Part shown: positions 42,808 through 53,400 of the stretch, in pieces | Position numbering within the stretch: position 1 is the stretch's first letter | How the letters are laid out: every line of letters begins with the position of its first letter | NCBI GenBank assembly: GCA_030431525.1 | Contig: JAUIJC010000015.1 | Span: forward strand, 40,971 to 104,970 | From: Bacteroidia bacterium | GTDB lineage: Bacteria; Bacteroidota; Bacteroidia; Cytophagales; JAAEPT01 | Reading direction: 5' to 3' | DNA length: 64,000 nucleotides | Translations under genes and position numbers: made by a program | Notes under the pieces: model-generated | The model's input: only the letters and a program-made list of their open reading frames with translations | What the model was told of the DNA's origin: nothing | Database searches by the model: none

Positions 42808-44328
42808 TTAATATGAGTTATTCAGTGCCTTGAGGTTTTTCTCCAATTCTGCTTTTGGAATAGCTTGGAGATTGACAGTTGGTGATTTTCCTTTTTCTAT
42901 GACATAATGACTTTGACCATAGAAAAGGGAGTCTCCTTTCCCTCCGATTGCTACAACTGTTACTTGACTAAATAAAGGAACTCCTATAAATGTACATTGG
43001 TGTTTTGAAGGCCAGTTCCCGTAACCTACATAGTGTTGATTTTCATTGATATAAGTTCCTGCTAAAACAGAGTTTATTTTGTGAAAGACTAAATAGGTGT
43101 GGGTGTATTCTAAACTATCATTGCCTTGAATATGGGCAGAAACATCTGTCTTTACTTGATCAGATAGTTTGTAGAATCTGTCACAATTTATCCAACCAAG
43201 TTTAGCAATATTGATTGCATAAAAGGCACCTTCATAAGGTCCTAATGGTTTTGTTCTTAGGCTTGAGGGTCGTTCTCTCCTTATGAAAGGAGATTTTACT
43301 GATGACCAGACAGTTTGAATAAAAGAGGAACCAATACTTCCTCCCGTACCACCCATACTTCGTTTGGGACCAACATTCCAAGTTCGCTGCCCCAGCGAAT
43401 CTTCTTGCAAATGAAATGGTTTCATTTCCTTTTGGCGTTTGGAGGATTTGATTGGAAATCGAAGTTGAATAACTGCACCCTGACGCATTTCAATAGGAGT
43501 GTCGTTGCGTTGGGCCTCAAGAAAAACCATACCTCCAGATTGTAACATTATTCCATCTGTTGTGATGGTGGGAAGATTAAATTTCACATAATCCGATTTT
43601 TCGAAAATCTCAATGAGACTTAAGGTTATAGAGTCCACAGGATTGTCTCTTCCAAAAGAATAGGCTGGTATTTCTATTTCTATCCCTCCTTTTGTAACTA
43701 TTGTGTTCGATAGATGGGGCCAAAAAGTAATAGACTGAGTATCGGGGTAGAATAATGGGTTTATTGTAACTGGTTGGTAATGATTTTCATTCTTTTGGGG
43801 CTTACTTGGATTTAAAACTGTTTTTTTGCGCTGATTTTTTGATGTGTCCTCTGAAATTGTGGTTAATTCTTGTTGTGGTAATTCATAATTGGATGCCTGT
43901 TTGATATTGACAATCTTATTAGTTCTTGGGTCTTCTGTTTCCTTTGCTGTAATTAATGAATCGTCTTTTTTTAGAGTAAAATGTGGTTTTAGAGTGTTTT
44001 TAGAAGGTTTTTCTTCAACACGTATAACATGTTGTTCAGTAGTTTTTGTCAGAAAAAAGCCTAAACCCCCCAAAGCCAAAACAATTATTCCGATTCCAAA
44101 TACCCGCCACCAGTTGAATCGGCCATAAAGGTCTTTGTGGATGTTATCCAGTTCGTTTTTTAGGCCAAGGTATTGGATGCCTTCCATCAGCTGACGCTGT
44201 TGTTCGACGGATGCGCGGAATTCTGGGTCTGCCTTAAGGCGACGGTTGAAATTGTAAAGAACTTCTCCTTCAAGTTTTCCCTCAAGGTATTGTTCAATCA
44301 AGGCGATTTGTTGGAGTGCAGGTCGCAT
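42808..44328 (-). CDS. Anti-sigma-like membrane protein with large external domain
   Basis: 506 residues from ATG at 44328 (MRPALQQIALIEQYLEGKLE). A longer frame into the sigma gene exists but overlaps it and was rejected. The ~70-residue cytosolic part resembles Bacteroidota anti-sigma N-termini (EQYLEGKLEGEVLYNFNRRL), then one TM (about 75-95) and a Ser/Thr/Lys-rich spacer. The external domain begins with GGIEIEIPAYSFG and TDGIMLQSGGMVFLEAQRND, the beta-sandwich (ZU5-like) pattern seen in many Bacteroidota lipoproteins. It follows the ECF sigma gene by 11 bases, so it probably holds that sigma factor inactive until a surface signal arrives. Confidence 0.78.
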   Translation of the reverse strand: MRPALQQIALIEQYLEGKLEGEVLYNFNRRLKADPEFRASVEQQRQLMEGIQYLGLKNELDNIHKDLYGRFNWWRVFGIGIIVLALGGLGFFLTKTTEQHVIRVEEKPSKNTLKPHFTLKKDDSLITAKETEDPRTNKIVNIKQASNYELPQQELTTISEDTSKNQRKKTVLNPSKPQKNENHYQPVTINPLFYPDTQSITFWPHLSNTIVTKGGIEIEIPAYSFGRDNPVDSITLSLIEIFEKSDYVKFNLPTITTDGIMLQSGGMVFLEAQRNDTPIEMRQGAVIQLRFPIKSSKRQKEMKPFHLQEDSLGQRTWNVGPKRSMGGTGGSIGSSFIQTVWSSVKSPFIRRERPSSLRTKPLGPYEGAFYAINIAKLGWINCDRFYKLSDQVKTDVSAHIQGNDSLEYTHTYLVFHKINSVLAGTYINENQHYVGYGNWPSKHQCTFIGVPLFSQVTVVAIGGKGDSLFYGQSHYVIEKGKSPTVNLQAIPKAELEKNLKALNNSY

Positions 44329-44339
44329 AAAAGTGAGGC

Positions 44340-44897
44340 TTAAAGGAGGTCTTGTTTGAGGTGGGCAAAGCGCTCGGCAGTCATTTTCTTGGCGCGTTCG
44401 AGGCACTTATACTTTTGGTTCTTGGCGATTTTTGCGCTCGAGAAACCAAAAGTTTCTGCAATCTCATTCATGCTCAGGGCTTGGTAGTAATAGCCTTTGA
44501 GCACTTCCAAGCACCGTTGTCCGAGGTCCTTTAAAAGTTCGGCGACCACTTTTCCTTGAAGGAACTGTTTGTCGTCCTCCAACGGTTCCTGAACCTCTCC
44601 GCTTTCAGGGAGCTCTTCTGAGGGACTTTCCTTGTCGTCGCGAAGCTTCTTCAACCAAAGGTTCTTACAGATGGCTGTGAGGTAGGTATTGAGGCTTGAG
44701 CTGAGGGTAAAGTCAGGGTTTTGGGCCTTGCGGTAAAAAATGATGAGGCTCTCCTGAAAAAGGTCTTTACTTTCCTCCTCGGAAGCGCCTTGCTTGAGCA
44801 GGAATTGCCTGACCTTAGGGAAGTTTTGGTAGGCTTCCCGAAGGGCCTTTTCCCGCTGGCCTTGGCGGAGGAGTAAAAGGATATGCTGGTCGTTCAT
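44340..44897 (-). CDS. ECF-type RNA polymerase sigma factor
   Basis: 185 residues. Region 2: EEESKDLFQESLIIFYRKAQ and LNTYLTAICKNLWLKKLRD. Region 4 HTH: ALSMNEIAETFGFSSAKIAK, then NQKYKCLERAKK. An acidic linker (about 92-110) joins them. No SusCD/TonB pair is next to it, unlike polysaccharide-utilisation ECFs; its only partner is the anti-sigma-like gene directly downstream. Confidence 0.92.
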   Translation of the reverse strand: MNDQHILLLLRQGQREKALREAYQNFPKVRQFLLKQGASEEESKDLFQESLIIFYRKAQNPDFTLSSSLNTYLTAICKNLWLKKLRDDKESPSEELPESGEVQEPLEDDKQFLQGKVVAELLKDLGQRCLEVLKGYYYQALSMNEIAETFGFSSAKIAKNQKYKCLERAKKMTAERFAHLKQDLL

Positions 44898-45003
44898 GAC
44901 GCAAAAAAGGATGTTGTTTTTCCCTCAATACCGAAGTCGGAAAAAGGTCACATCCTTTTTGAAATTATTTTTCTTGTTAACCTTTGGCCTAATATGCTAA
45001 GAT

Positions 45004-45034
45004 AAAAAAAGGCTGACCCATGGGGCCAGCCTTT
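45004..45034 (-). terminator. Terminator of the DUF3857 gene
   Basis: Read leftward: AAAGGCTG pairs with CAGCCTTT around a GGCCCCATGGGT-type loop, followed by T7. It starts 21 bases past the stop. Confidence 0.85.
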
Positions 45035-45055
45035 GAATGTAGGAACAGAAAGTTC

Positions 45056-48000
45056 TTACTGCTTTTTGAAGACGATTTGCTGGTCGTCTGCCTTAATAAC
45101 TTGCTCGTAGAAGGCTTTCACTTGCTGATAGTTGCTCAACGTAATGAAGTCGTCCTTGTACTGCATTTTACGCGTAACAACGAGTTGTCCGTTTTTCACG
45201 CTGTAGCTCAAGTCATAAGTGGCAACGTCACAATCAAGGTGAACAGATTTAGGTACCTCGATAAGTTTCTTGCCTTGTGGCACTTCAACAACGATAGTTT
45301 CCGCAACGATGTCGGAAGAACCACGGTAGCGCCAAAGTTCGATTGGATGCTCACGGTCTTGGCCAGCCATAAAGTCCATTGGCTTTTGGCGGGATGCCCA
45401 AGGAAGCTTGAACATGTCCATGTCCAATACGGATTGGTAAACGTTCTCTACTTCATAAGAGTAGTCATAGTTTACCGTAGAGCTTGTGGTGTTCAAGTTG
45501 TCACCAAAGCTCAAATCCTTCAAGGTGATGTTCGCATAATCATCGCTGATGGCTTCCTGCATTTCCTTACGGCGCTGCTCGTTACCGATGTCGCGGTAAG
45601 TGTTTCGGATGCCAGAGGCCATGCTACCCGTCTTCTCATTTTTCTTCTTGACCATCATGCGGTTTCCTTGGAAGGAAACTACCGTCTCGCGGTTGATGAC
45701 GTTCTTGATTCGGCTATCAGGATTGAGGTATTGTGGCTCAGCCCCGTTAGGATTGTCTGTGATGTCCAATGCGATAGCTTCTTTCAATACAGAACCGAAA
45801 GTAGAGAAGGCGTTTTTGTCGGAAGTCAATTCCACGTAGTACACCTTGTTGTCCAACGTCACTTTGGCGATACAGTGGTTAAAGCCAGTGGATGGCAATG
45901 GAAGGTCCAGACGGCCGTTGTCACGAGTGTTTACAAGCACCCAGTGAGCGTCGATGCCAACTTCCTTACAAAGTGCAATGAAGAGGGTAGAAACGTCTTT
46001 ACAGTCGCCAACCTTAGTGTTGATAACCGCTGAGGCTTTCTGTGGTACGATACCGCTTTGGCGGAAAGAAACGGAGCTGTAACGGATTTCCTTTACGATG
46101 TAGTCGTAAATGATTTTCGCTTTCTCGGTTTCCGTCAAGTTCTCTTTTCCAGCGAAAAGCTCCTTGGCTACTTTGCGGGTCTCATAGGAGGACTTGGCTT
46201 TTGTTTTGGCGATGTCATAGTACCAATCCACCACGAAGTTCCAGTCAGGAATGGTGGAGATGTGTAAGATTTCGCCGATGTCGCCAAGGCTTGGCATATA
46301 AGACTCCTTCTTCACACTTTGTTGGTCAGTTTTCTCCCAAACGTAGAGCTTGCTGTCACCAACTTCAGTGATGGTTGGCTGCATGGAGGAGTTAACCACT
46401 TTGTGCTGGATGCTCTTGGCGTTGTTATGTGCAAGAAGGCTGTACTTGTTCACCTTCGTTGGGTACATGAGCGAAAAGTAGTGGTGGTCCCAGTAGTGGC
46501 GACGAAGCTTTCCACCAGTGTAGAAGCGCGTCTTGGAAACAACCATGATGGCATCACCAACTTCAAGGTCAGTGAACACAATGTGGCGACCGCTGCGTTC
46601 ACCGTCAATCTTGCTGCCGTCCTTTTTGAATACTTTGGCTTCTTCCACCATGCCGCTGGCGTTGTATTCTTTCCAGTCGTCCAAGGCAGGAGTATCCAAG
46701 ATTTTAATCAAAAGGAATGATTTGCTTTCGCTACCACCATCTTCGTAGGCCACGCGTTGCTCCTCGTAGTGGAGGATGATGCTGTTATCCTCTGGGAATT
46801 CCTCACGCTTGGTGTCATCATTGGCGTAGATTTCCTCCAAATCAGGCTCCTCAAAGCTTTTGAAGATGGCTTCCTTGCCTTGGATGTCACGAAGTTCCTC
46901 GCGGCGCTCGTAAGCGTATGGGTTGTAGTAAAGCTGCTTCTGGTAGTATTCGATGGCGCGGTCAGTGTTGTCCTCTTCTTTGTAGGTTTTACCAACGTTA
47001 CCATAGTAGTCCGAATGGTAAGGAGCCAGCTCCAAGCATTTTTCAAAGTATCCCCTTGCAGTGGAATACTGCCTCATGTTGAAGTAGATTTCACCAAGTG
47101 TTTCTTGAAGGTTAGCGCTGCTTGGGTTTTCCTCAGCCAACTGTTTGAACAAGTCGATACCAGTATACACCTGTCCCAACTCGAAGTAAATACCAGCGAG
47201 AAGTTTACGTGCTTCGTCGTCTCCCTTATTCTTCTTGATGTATTTCTTCAAGATGCTCATGGCAGCGTAGTTGCCAGTTTCCTCTTTTGTGAGGTAGTAC
47301 TTGAAATACACGTAAGTGAAGTTCTCAGGGTAGAGGCGGTAACCTTTGTCGACCAAATCAACAATTTCTTTGGTTTCGTTACGGCCACCAGCAATGGCGA
47401 TTTGACGAAGGATGTTTACCTCAGAGTTTTCTTCGCCAGAAGAGAGTTTCTTGTAGATTTCCTCAGCCTCATCCCAGTCTTCTTTGTCAACGGCTTCGTC
47501 ATAAAGCATGGACAATGAGAGTGGGTTGTCTGGGTCGTCGCGCTTGACCTGCTCCAAGATGCGGCTCAATTCCGTGTCGTTGTCGTTTCGACCATGTACT
47601 TCAGCCATTTGGGTGAGGATGTAAGTACATTTTGGAGCAGCTTCCAACGCTTGGTCCAATACCTCACGAGCTTCTACGCGCTTGTCATTGCGAAGGTAGA
47701 TTTTCGCCAAAAGGATGTGGTGGAGCAAGTTTTCTGGCTCGCTGGCGAGTTTGTCCTCGTAGTATTTTTCAGCGAAGATTTTCTCAGAAGAAGGCATTTT
47801 GCCTGTAGCCTTAGTGTAAGGCTTCTCGATATTTGAATAGGTGATGTTTGACAATACAGCACCTTTGTTGTCTGTCAATCGCATCAAGAAGTTAGCGTCG
47901 CCTAATTCGTGCTCACCAACTTGCAAAAGGATACGGTTGTTTCCTTTGTTCAAGGCGATAGGCACGATATAAGTGTCCATGCCATTGTTACGCTCTTCGT

Positions 48001-48805
48001 CTTCACTGAAAACCAACTGGTCGTTCACCCAGATTTTCAAGGAACCAGAGGTTCCGATGCGGAGCTGGGCAAGCTTTGCAGAAGGGCTGTTGGCAAAAGT
48101 CTGTGCGAAATAAAGTGCGCTGGAGCTTCCAAAGTGTGAGCCAAAGTTGATCCAGTCACCAGCCTTGGCGCCAATCATTGGGAACCATTGTACTTCTGCG
48201 CCTTTCTTGTTTGTGAATTTGTAAGCTTGCTCAGGGTGCTCCAAAGCTTCCTGCGGCTTGTTGAATCCACTTCCAGAGATGTTTTCAAACTCTCCAAGAA
48301 GTGACCAAGTGTACACACCACCGATTGCTGCGCGGTATGGGAGTCCCTTTTTTGATTTACCGATTTGGTCGTAGTGGCGGAAAAGTGCTTGGTTCACACG
48401 CGCACGTACAGTTGGGTCGGTATTTGGAGATTCCAAAACAGTCTCCAAAAAGGCGAGGTTGTCTTTGTCGAGCTTGCCATCCCATTGGTCAAGGCCAGTT
48501 GATCCCCACAAGGCAAACATGCCCGGATTAGGGTTTTCGCTGGCATTGTAAAATGCTTGGAAGGTTTCCAGGGCATTCAGGTCTGAACTCTTAACCATGT
48601 CAGAAAGGAGCAAAAGCGCCAAGTTTCCTTCAGCTTGGGTGCTTGGGTTTTGAGCCGCCTTCAAAAAACTATTGCGGGCAGAGGAGTAGTCGTTTTCAAT
48701 AAAACTGCTCCATCCCGCTTTCAGGTTGGCGTCTTGGGCGGAGAGCCCAGGGGTGATCTTTAGCAGAAAAAGAGCTGCTATCACCCAGAGTGATTTTTTG
48801 AACAT
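45056..48805 (-). CDS. Secreted TPR/DUF3857/transglutaminase-like protein
   Basis: 1249 residues from MFKKSLWVIAALFLL; an in-frame extension of 14 codons lacks signal-peptide character. Signal peptide to about 23 (GLSAQD), helical repeats, a jelly-roll-like segment (TSGSLKIWVNDQLVF about 250), TPRs (about 340-620, including NLLHHILLAKIYLRNDKRVE), then DUF3857 (about 650-860) and a transglutaminase-like core with catalytic-type Cys935 in VGDCKDVSTLF, His in GFNHCIAKV (about 976) and Asp in LTSDKNAF (about 993). The C-terminal beta domain is DUF2569-like in position only. Such proteins are abundant in Bacteroidota envelopes; no substrate is known. Monocistronic. Confidence 0.88.
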   Translation of the reverse strand: MFKKSLWVIAALFLLKITPGLSAQDANLKAGWSSFIENDYSSARNSFLKAAQNPSTQAEGNLALLLLSDMVKSSDLNALETFQAFYNASENPNPGMFALWGSTGLDQWDGKLDKDNLAFLETVLESPNTDPTVRARVNQALFRHYDQIGKSKKGLPYRAAIGGVYTWSLLGEFENISGSGFNKPQEALEHPEQAYKFTNKKGAEVQWFPMIGAKAGDWINFGSHFGSSSALYFAQTFANSPSAKLAQLRIGTSGSLKIWVNDQLVFSEDEERNNGMDTYIVPIALNKGNNRILLQVGEHELGDANFLMRLTDNKGAVLSNITYSNIEKPYTKATGKMPSSEKIFAEKYYEDKLASEPENLLHHILLAKIYLRNDKRVEAREVLDQALEAAPKCTYILTQMAEVHGRNDNDTELSRILEQVKRDDPDNPLSLSMLYDEAVDKEDWDEAEEIYKKLSSGEENSEVNILRQIAIAGGRNETKEIVDLVDKGYRLYPENFTYVYFKYYLTKEETGNYAAMSILKKYIKKNKGDDEARKLLAGIYFELGQVYTGIDLFKQLAEENPSSANLQETLGEIYFNMRQYSTARGYFEKCLELAPYHSDYYGNVGKTYKEEDNTDRAIEYYQKQLYYNPYAYERREELRDIQGKEAIFKSFEEPDLEEIYANDDTKREEFPEDNSIILHYEEQRVAYEDGGSESKSFLLIKILDTPALDDWKEYNASGMVEEAKVFKKDGSKIDGERSGRHIVFTDLEVGDAIMVVSKTRFYTGGKLRRHYWDHHYFSLMYPTKVNKYSLLAHNNAKSIQHKVVNSSMQPTITEVGDSKLYVWEKTDQQSVKKESYMPSLGDIGEILHISTIPDWNFVVDWYYDIAKTKAKSSYETRKVAKELFAGKENLTETEKAKIIYDYIVKEIRYSSVSFRQSGIVPQKASAVINTKVGDCKDVSTLFIALCKEVGIDAHWVLVNTRDNGRLDLPLPSTGFNHCIAKVTLDNKVYYVELTSDKNAFSTFGSVLKEAIALDITDNPNGAEPQYLNPDSRIKNVINRETVVSFQGNRMMVKKKNEKTGSMASGIRNTYRDIGNEQRRKEMQEAISDDYANITLKDLSFGDNLNTTSSTVNYDYSYEVENVYQSVLDMDMFKLPWASRQKPMDFMAGQDREHPIELWRYRGSSDIVAETIVVEVPQGKKLIEVPKSVHLDCDVATYDLSYSVKNGQLVVTRKMQYKDDFITLSNYQQVKAFYEQVIKADDQQIVFKKQ

Positions 48806-48970
48806 AATGGTGTTTTGCTCTGTAAGTGAGCGTTTTGCTAATGCCACAAAGTTAGGGAATTGTGAAGATTCCTATTTTTTAAGGTGGCCTTTGCGGGGTT
48901 GAAAGTGATAAAACATCGGTAAGGTAAGGGGTTATGGCAAAAGATGAAAAATGGCTTTGTAAAAAATGGC

Positions 48971-49007
48971 ATAAAAAAGCCCTGCTATCTCTGAGATAGC
49001 AGGGCTT
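48971..49007 (-). terminator. Terminator of the gldJ-like gene
   Basis: A near-perfect 15-bp palindromic stem, AAGCCCTGCTATCTC at 48977-48991 and its complement at 48993-49007, with an A6 run on this strand at 48973-48978 that gives the U tract leftward. Confidence 0.9.
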
Positions 49008-49029
49008 ATATTTTAGAAGTAAGTTCTTC

Positions 49030-50226
49030 TTAGTAGTTAGTACCAGCGCGAATCATTGCACAACGGAAACCGATAGTAGCTGTGCAAGAGTCTTGGTCGA
49101 GGTAACGACGAGTACCTGGAGACATCCAGTAAGCTACGTCTTTCCAAGAACCACCTTTGTAAACGCGGGACTTATCAGATACCAAAGACTGGAAGTTTTT
49201 AGAATCGTAACCGTCTTCTTTGTCCAAGTAGCCATCACGACGCAATGGGTTCAAGTCGTTCATTACTTGGAAAGAAGTTGGACGATATACGTCGCGAACC
49301 CACTCGTTTACGTTACCCGCCATGTTGTAAAGACCGAAGTCGTTTGGTGGGTAGTTGTAGATGTAGTCAGTGATCATCGCACCGTCGTTCAACTTACCAG
49401 CAATACCGGCATAGTCACCACGGCCACGTTTGAAGTTAGCCAAGAACATACCCATGGACTTACCATATGGGTTACGCAATGCGTGACCATCCCAAGGGTA
49501 AAGGCGGTTGTGTGTTTGGTTTTCATCCAACCACTGGTTACCGATCAATGCTTGAGCAGCATATTCCCACTCAGCCTCAGATGGCAAACGGTAGTCAGGA
49601 AGAACAACACCAGATTCCAATGGAATACGACCGTCGCCACCTTCAGGAACCTCAACGCCAGCTTCTTCAGCCAAACGCTTGTTTACTACTTCGGTACGCC
49701 ACTTGGCGAAGTCGTTAGCCTGTTCCCAAGAAACCCCAACAACTGGGAAGAAACGGAAACCTGGGTAACGAAGATAGTGATCTACGTAAGGGTCGTTGTA
49801 AGCCAACTGCTCGGCCCAAACGGTAGTATCAGGAAGTGCATTTTGGAAATCTTCTTCAGAGCCATCACGTCGGATGAAGAAGAGGTACTCCAACCAGTGG
49901 ATGTTAGCGATCTCAGTTTCATCCATGTAGAAGGATGCAACCGTTACCGTACGTTCCAAGTTGTCATGAGTTTTGAGGAGGTCCTCCTCAAAAGAACCGA
50001 TTACGGCACGACCACCCTCAATGAAGACCAAGTTTGGTCCTTGAGGCTGTCCGAGGTATTCATTTACCTGGAAACCGTCTTCGGTGTTATAAGCAACGCC
50101 AGTGGCGGTACTACCCTCACCAGGGCTGACGCTTGTCGGGTTACCCCCTTTGTTACAAGCCATCAAGGCGGTCGCTACACCCATAGCGATTCCGAATGAC
50201 TTGGCAAATCGAACGATTCGTTTCAT
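49030..50226 (-). CDS. gldJ: GldJ/GldK-type gliding and T9SS lipoprotein (SUMF1 fold)
   Basis: 398 residues. Lipobox in ATALMAC (Cys24). Formylglycine-generating-enzyme-like fold: FIEGGRAVIGSFEED (about 69), PVVGVSWEQANDFAKWRTE, YRLPSEAEWEYAAQALIG, LYNMAGNVNEWVRDVYRPTS (split at NVNEW) and the C-terminal SRVYKGGSWKDVAYWMSPGT, then TRRYLDQDSCTATIGFRCAM. The last motif is shared by GldJ and GldK. Because gldL, gldM and gldN are not adjacent, gldJ is the better name. GldJ stabilises the gliding motor. 224 bp of non-coding sequence lies downstream and 231 bp upstream. Confidence 0.82.
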   Translation of the reverse strand: MKRIVRFAKSFGIAMGVATALMACNKGGNPTSVSPGEGSTATGVAYNTEDGFQVNEYLGQPQGPNLVFIEGGRAVIGSFEEDLLKTHDNLERTVTVASFYMDETEIANIHWLEYLFFIRRDGSEEDFQNALPDTTVWAEQLAYNDPYVDHYLRYPGFRFFPVVGVSWEQANDFAKWRTEVVNKRLAEEAGVEVPEGGDGRIPLESGVVLPDYRLPSEAEWEYAAQALIGNQWLDENQTHNRLYPWDGHALRNPYGKSMGMFLANFKRGRGDYAGIAGKLNDGAMITDYIYNYPPNDFGLYNMAGNVNEWVRDVYRPTSFQVMNDLNPLRRDGYLDKEDGYDSKNFQSLVSDKSRVYKGGSWKDVAYWMSPGTRRYLDQDSCTATIGFRCAMIRAGTNY

Positions 50227-50457
50227 AACCTATTGATTGAAAATCACTTCTCCTGTAAAGACGCAATATAAGGACTTGTGTCGGTTAATCCAATCGGGTT
50301 CGGGAATAATCCAATTTCCGATTGGGCCGTTTTGTGTTAATTCCAAGGAGTTTGAGAAAAACACAACATTCAATTAAATGTTTTTCCCTAAAGAATCCAA
50401 TTCATGATAGGGAGAAATTTAATGACCTTTGAACTAATCGGCCTTATTCTTAAATAT

Positions 50458-53400
50458 TTAAGAAAGAATTTCTCCCAAGCGATCAATGGCTTTCTCCAAG
50501 GAAGCAATGTCAGGGAAGGTAACAACCATTTGTCCTTTTAGTTCTTTCAAACTCATTTTTTTTGGATTGGCCTGCATAAATGCCAAGAGCCTCCCAAAAG
50601 TTTCCGACTGGAAATACTGGTCATTTCCCTTGACCTTCACATATCCCTTCATCGAATCACCTTTGATGCGCAAGCGCTCAAAACCGAGTGTTTGTGCCTT
50701 CCAACGGAGTTTTACCGTTTCACAAAGGTTTTCCATTTCATCTGGAAGTTCCCCAAATCTGTCGCGCACCGACTGTTTGAATTGGTCCAGCTCTTCCTGA
50801 TTTTTTACGACATCCAAATCATTGTAAAGCCTTAGTCGCTCCGAGATGTTGGTAACGTAATCCTCTGGGATAACCACTTCCAAGTCCGTTTCAATGTTGC
50901 AGTCGGTCAGCGGTTGTGCGGCTTCTGTGGCGGACTGGAACAAATCCTTAAAGGCTGTTTGCTTGAGCTCGCCAATGGTTTCATCCAGAATTTTGTGGTA
51001 AGTCTCAAAGCCAAGGTCATTGATAAACCCACTTTGTTCTCCTCCAAGCAAATCTCCGGCACCTCGGATGTCCAAATCTTTCATTGCCACTTTTAAGCCA
51101 TCACCCAAATCGGAGAATTCTTCCAATGTGGTTAGTCGCTTTCTGGCATCCGAAGTCAAATCTGAAAGGCGAGGGGTAAGCAGGTAGCAATATGCTTTTT
51201 TGTTGGAGCGCCCTACACGACCACGCATCTGGTGCAGGTCCGAAAGACCATACATGTGTGCGCGGTTGATGATAATGGTATTGGCGTTCGGGATATCAAG
51301 TCCTGATTCAATCAGGTTGGTCGAGACCAGAATATCATAATCTTGGTCAATGAAGCTCAACATTGCCTTTTCAAGCTGTTTGCCTTCCATTTGTCCATGG
51401 GCGATACCAATTCGAGCATCAGGCACCAGCTTGAGGATAATGTTGGCGATGGATTCAATGTCATTGACACGGTTGTGCACAAAGAACACTTGCCCGCCTC
51501 GTTTCAGTTCACGGATGATGGCATCTCGAATGATTTCTTCGTCAAAATTGTGTACCTCGGTGGTAACGGGTTGACGGTTTGGCGGTGGGGTGGCGATGAT
51601 GGACATATCGCGTGAGCCCATCAAAGAGAACTGTAAGGTTCGAGGAATCGGGGTGGCTGAAAGGGTGAGTACATCAAGGTTGAAAGCCATTTCCTTGAGT
51701 TTCTCCTTGGTGGCGACTCCAAATTTTTGCTCCTCGTCAATAATTAAAAGGCCAAGGTTTTTGAATTTCACCCGTTTGCCGACCAGCATGTGGGTTCCGA
51801 TGAGGATGTCTACTTCTCCAGCCTCCACTTTTTTAAGGGTTTCCCGAATTTCTTTGGCCGTTCGGAAGCGGTTCAAAAAATCCACCTTGCAGGGAAGGTT
51901 CTTTAGACGTGCCTTGAAGGTTTTATAGTGTTGGGAGGCCAATACGGTGGTAGGAACGAGGATGGCTACTTGCTTGCTATCGTTGACCGCTTTGAAGGCT
52001 GCTCGGATGGCAACTTCCGTCTTTCCGAAACCCACATCACCACAAACCAATCGGTCCATTGGATGAGGGGCTTCCATATCCGTTTTCACTTCCAAAGTGG
52101 CTTTGGCCTGATCTGGGGTGTCCTCGTAAAGGAAAGAGGTTTCTAATTCAGCTTGGAGGAACGTGTCTCGGGAAAAGGCAAAGCCAGGTGCGGCTTTCCG
52201 TTTGGCGTAGAGACTGATAAGGTCGATTGCCAGTTCACGCACCCGCTTTTTGACTTTTGACTTTTTCTTTTCCCACTCGGGAGAGCCCAATTTGTTCATG
52301 GCAGGTGCGGCGCCATCTTTGGAGCTGTATTTGGCAATTTTATGCAAGGAATGGACACTGATGTAGAGAAGATCGCCATCCTTGTAGATTAAGCGAATGG
52401 CTTCCTGCATTTTGCCATTAGGCAACTCCCGCTTCTCCATGCCAGCAAATCGTCCAACGCCATGATCGATATGGGTTACATAGTCACCAGGCTGCATGCT
52501 TTTTAGCTCACGCATGGTGATGGACTTGCTGCGTGAGGGCTTGTCCTTGGACTTGAAGCGGTGGAAGCGTTCAAAAATTTGGTGGTCAGTGAAGATGAGC
52601 ACCTTTTCTTGGTGGTCGATGAATCCCTCCCGAAGACCTACACCCAAGTCTTTATGTTTCACTGTCACATCCAGCTCTTCGATGATGGTGCGCAGCTTGT
52701 CCAGTTGAATCAGGGATTCCGAACACAATAAGGTGCTGTATCCCTGTTCATGGTGTTCGTGTAGGCTATTGACCAGCAGGTCAAATTGTTTGTTGAAAGA
52801 GGGCTGTGGTTTTGCTTCAAAAATGACCTCACCAGTTTTTTGTCTGACAAAGCGACGTCCAAACTCCACCGTTTTCCGTTCGGTGATTTGCGCCTTGAAG
52901 CTCTGGCGGTTTTCAAAAAGTTCTATGGGATCCGTGATGAGGTTAGAATCGCCAGTGGCGTTCCGAATTTTTTCAAAATCCTCGGATATTTTGTCAAAGT
53001 TCTTTTGGATGACCTCGTAGGTATGTTCCAGGTTTTTGAACCAAAAATTGCAGTTGTTCGGCAGGTAGTCCAAAAATGCTTCGCGCGTTTCCTGAAGCAT
53101 TTTAGTCTGCACGTCGGGAATGATGGAGATATGATCTCTGGACTCGATGGAAAGTTGAGATTCTGGTTCGAACGTTCGGATGCTTTCCACCTCTTTGCCC
53201 AGCAGTTCGATACGATAGGGAAGGTCATTGTTGTAGGAATAAATGTCCACAATGCCCCCGCGGATGGAAAAATTGCCTGGCTCAAAGACAAAGTCGTGTT
53301 TCTCGAATCCATGCTCAAAAAGCACTTCCATCAGGAAGTTTACATCCAGCTGGTCACCCACTTTCAGTCCGAAGGTGCTTTTCGCCAAGGATTTCTTGTT

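Noticed and set aside
45020..46033. 337-codon rightward open frame opposite the DUF3857 gene
   Set aside because: Entirely antisense to a well-supported protein; its translation is low in recognisable motifs and arises from codon bias of the true strand. The same holds for 24509-25369 opposite uvrC and 25986-26903 opposite the PBP gene.
49093..50199. 368-codon rightward open frame opposite gldJ
   Set aside because: Mirrors the length of gldJ and has Val/Thr-rich composition expected from an antisense frame; no start region or motif.
50447..50464. 18-bp palindrome as mfd terminator
   Set aside because: Perfect TTCTTAAATATTTAAGAA but entirely AT-rich apart from two GC pairs, and it overlaps the stop codon; too weak to terminate.
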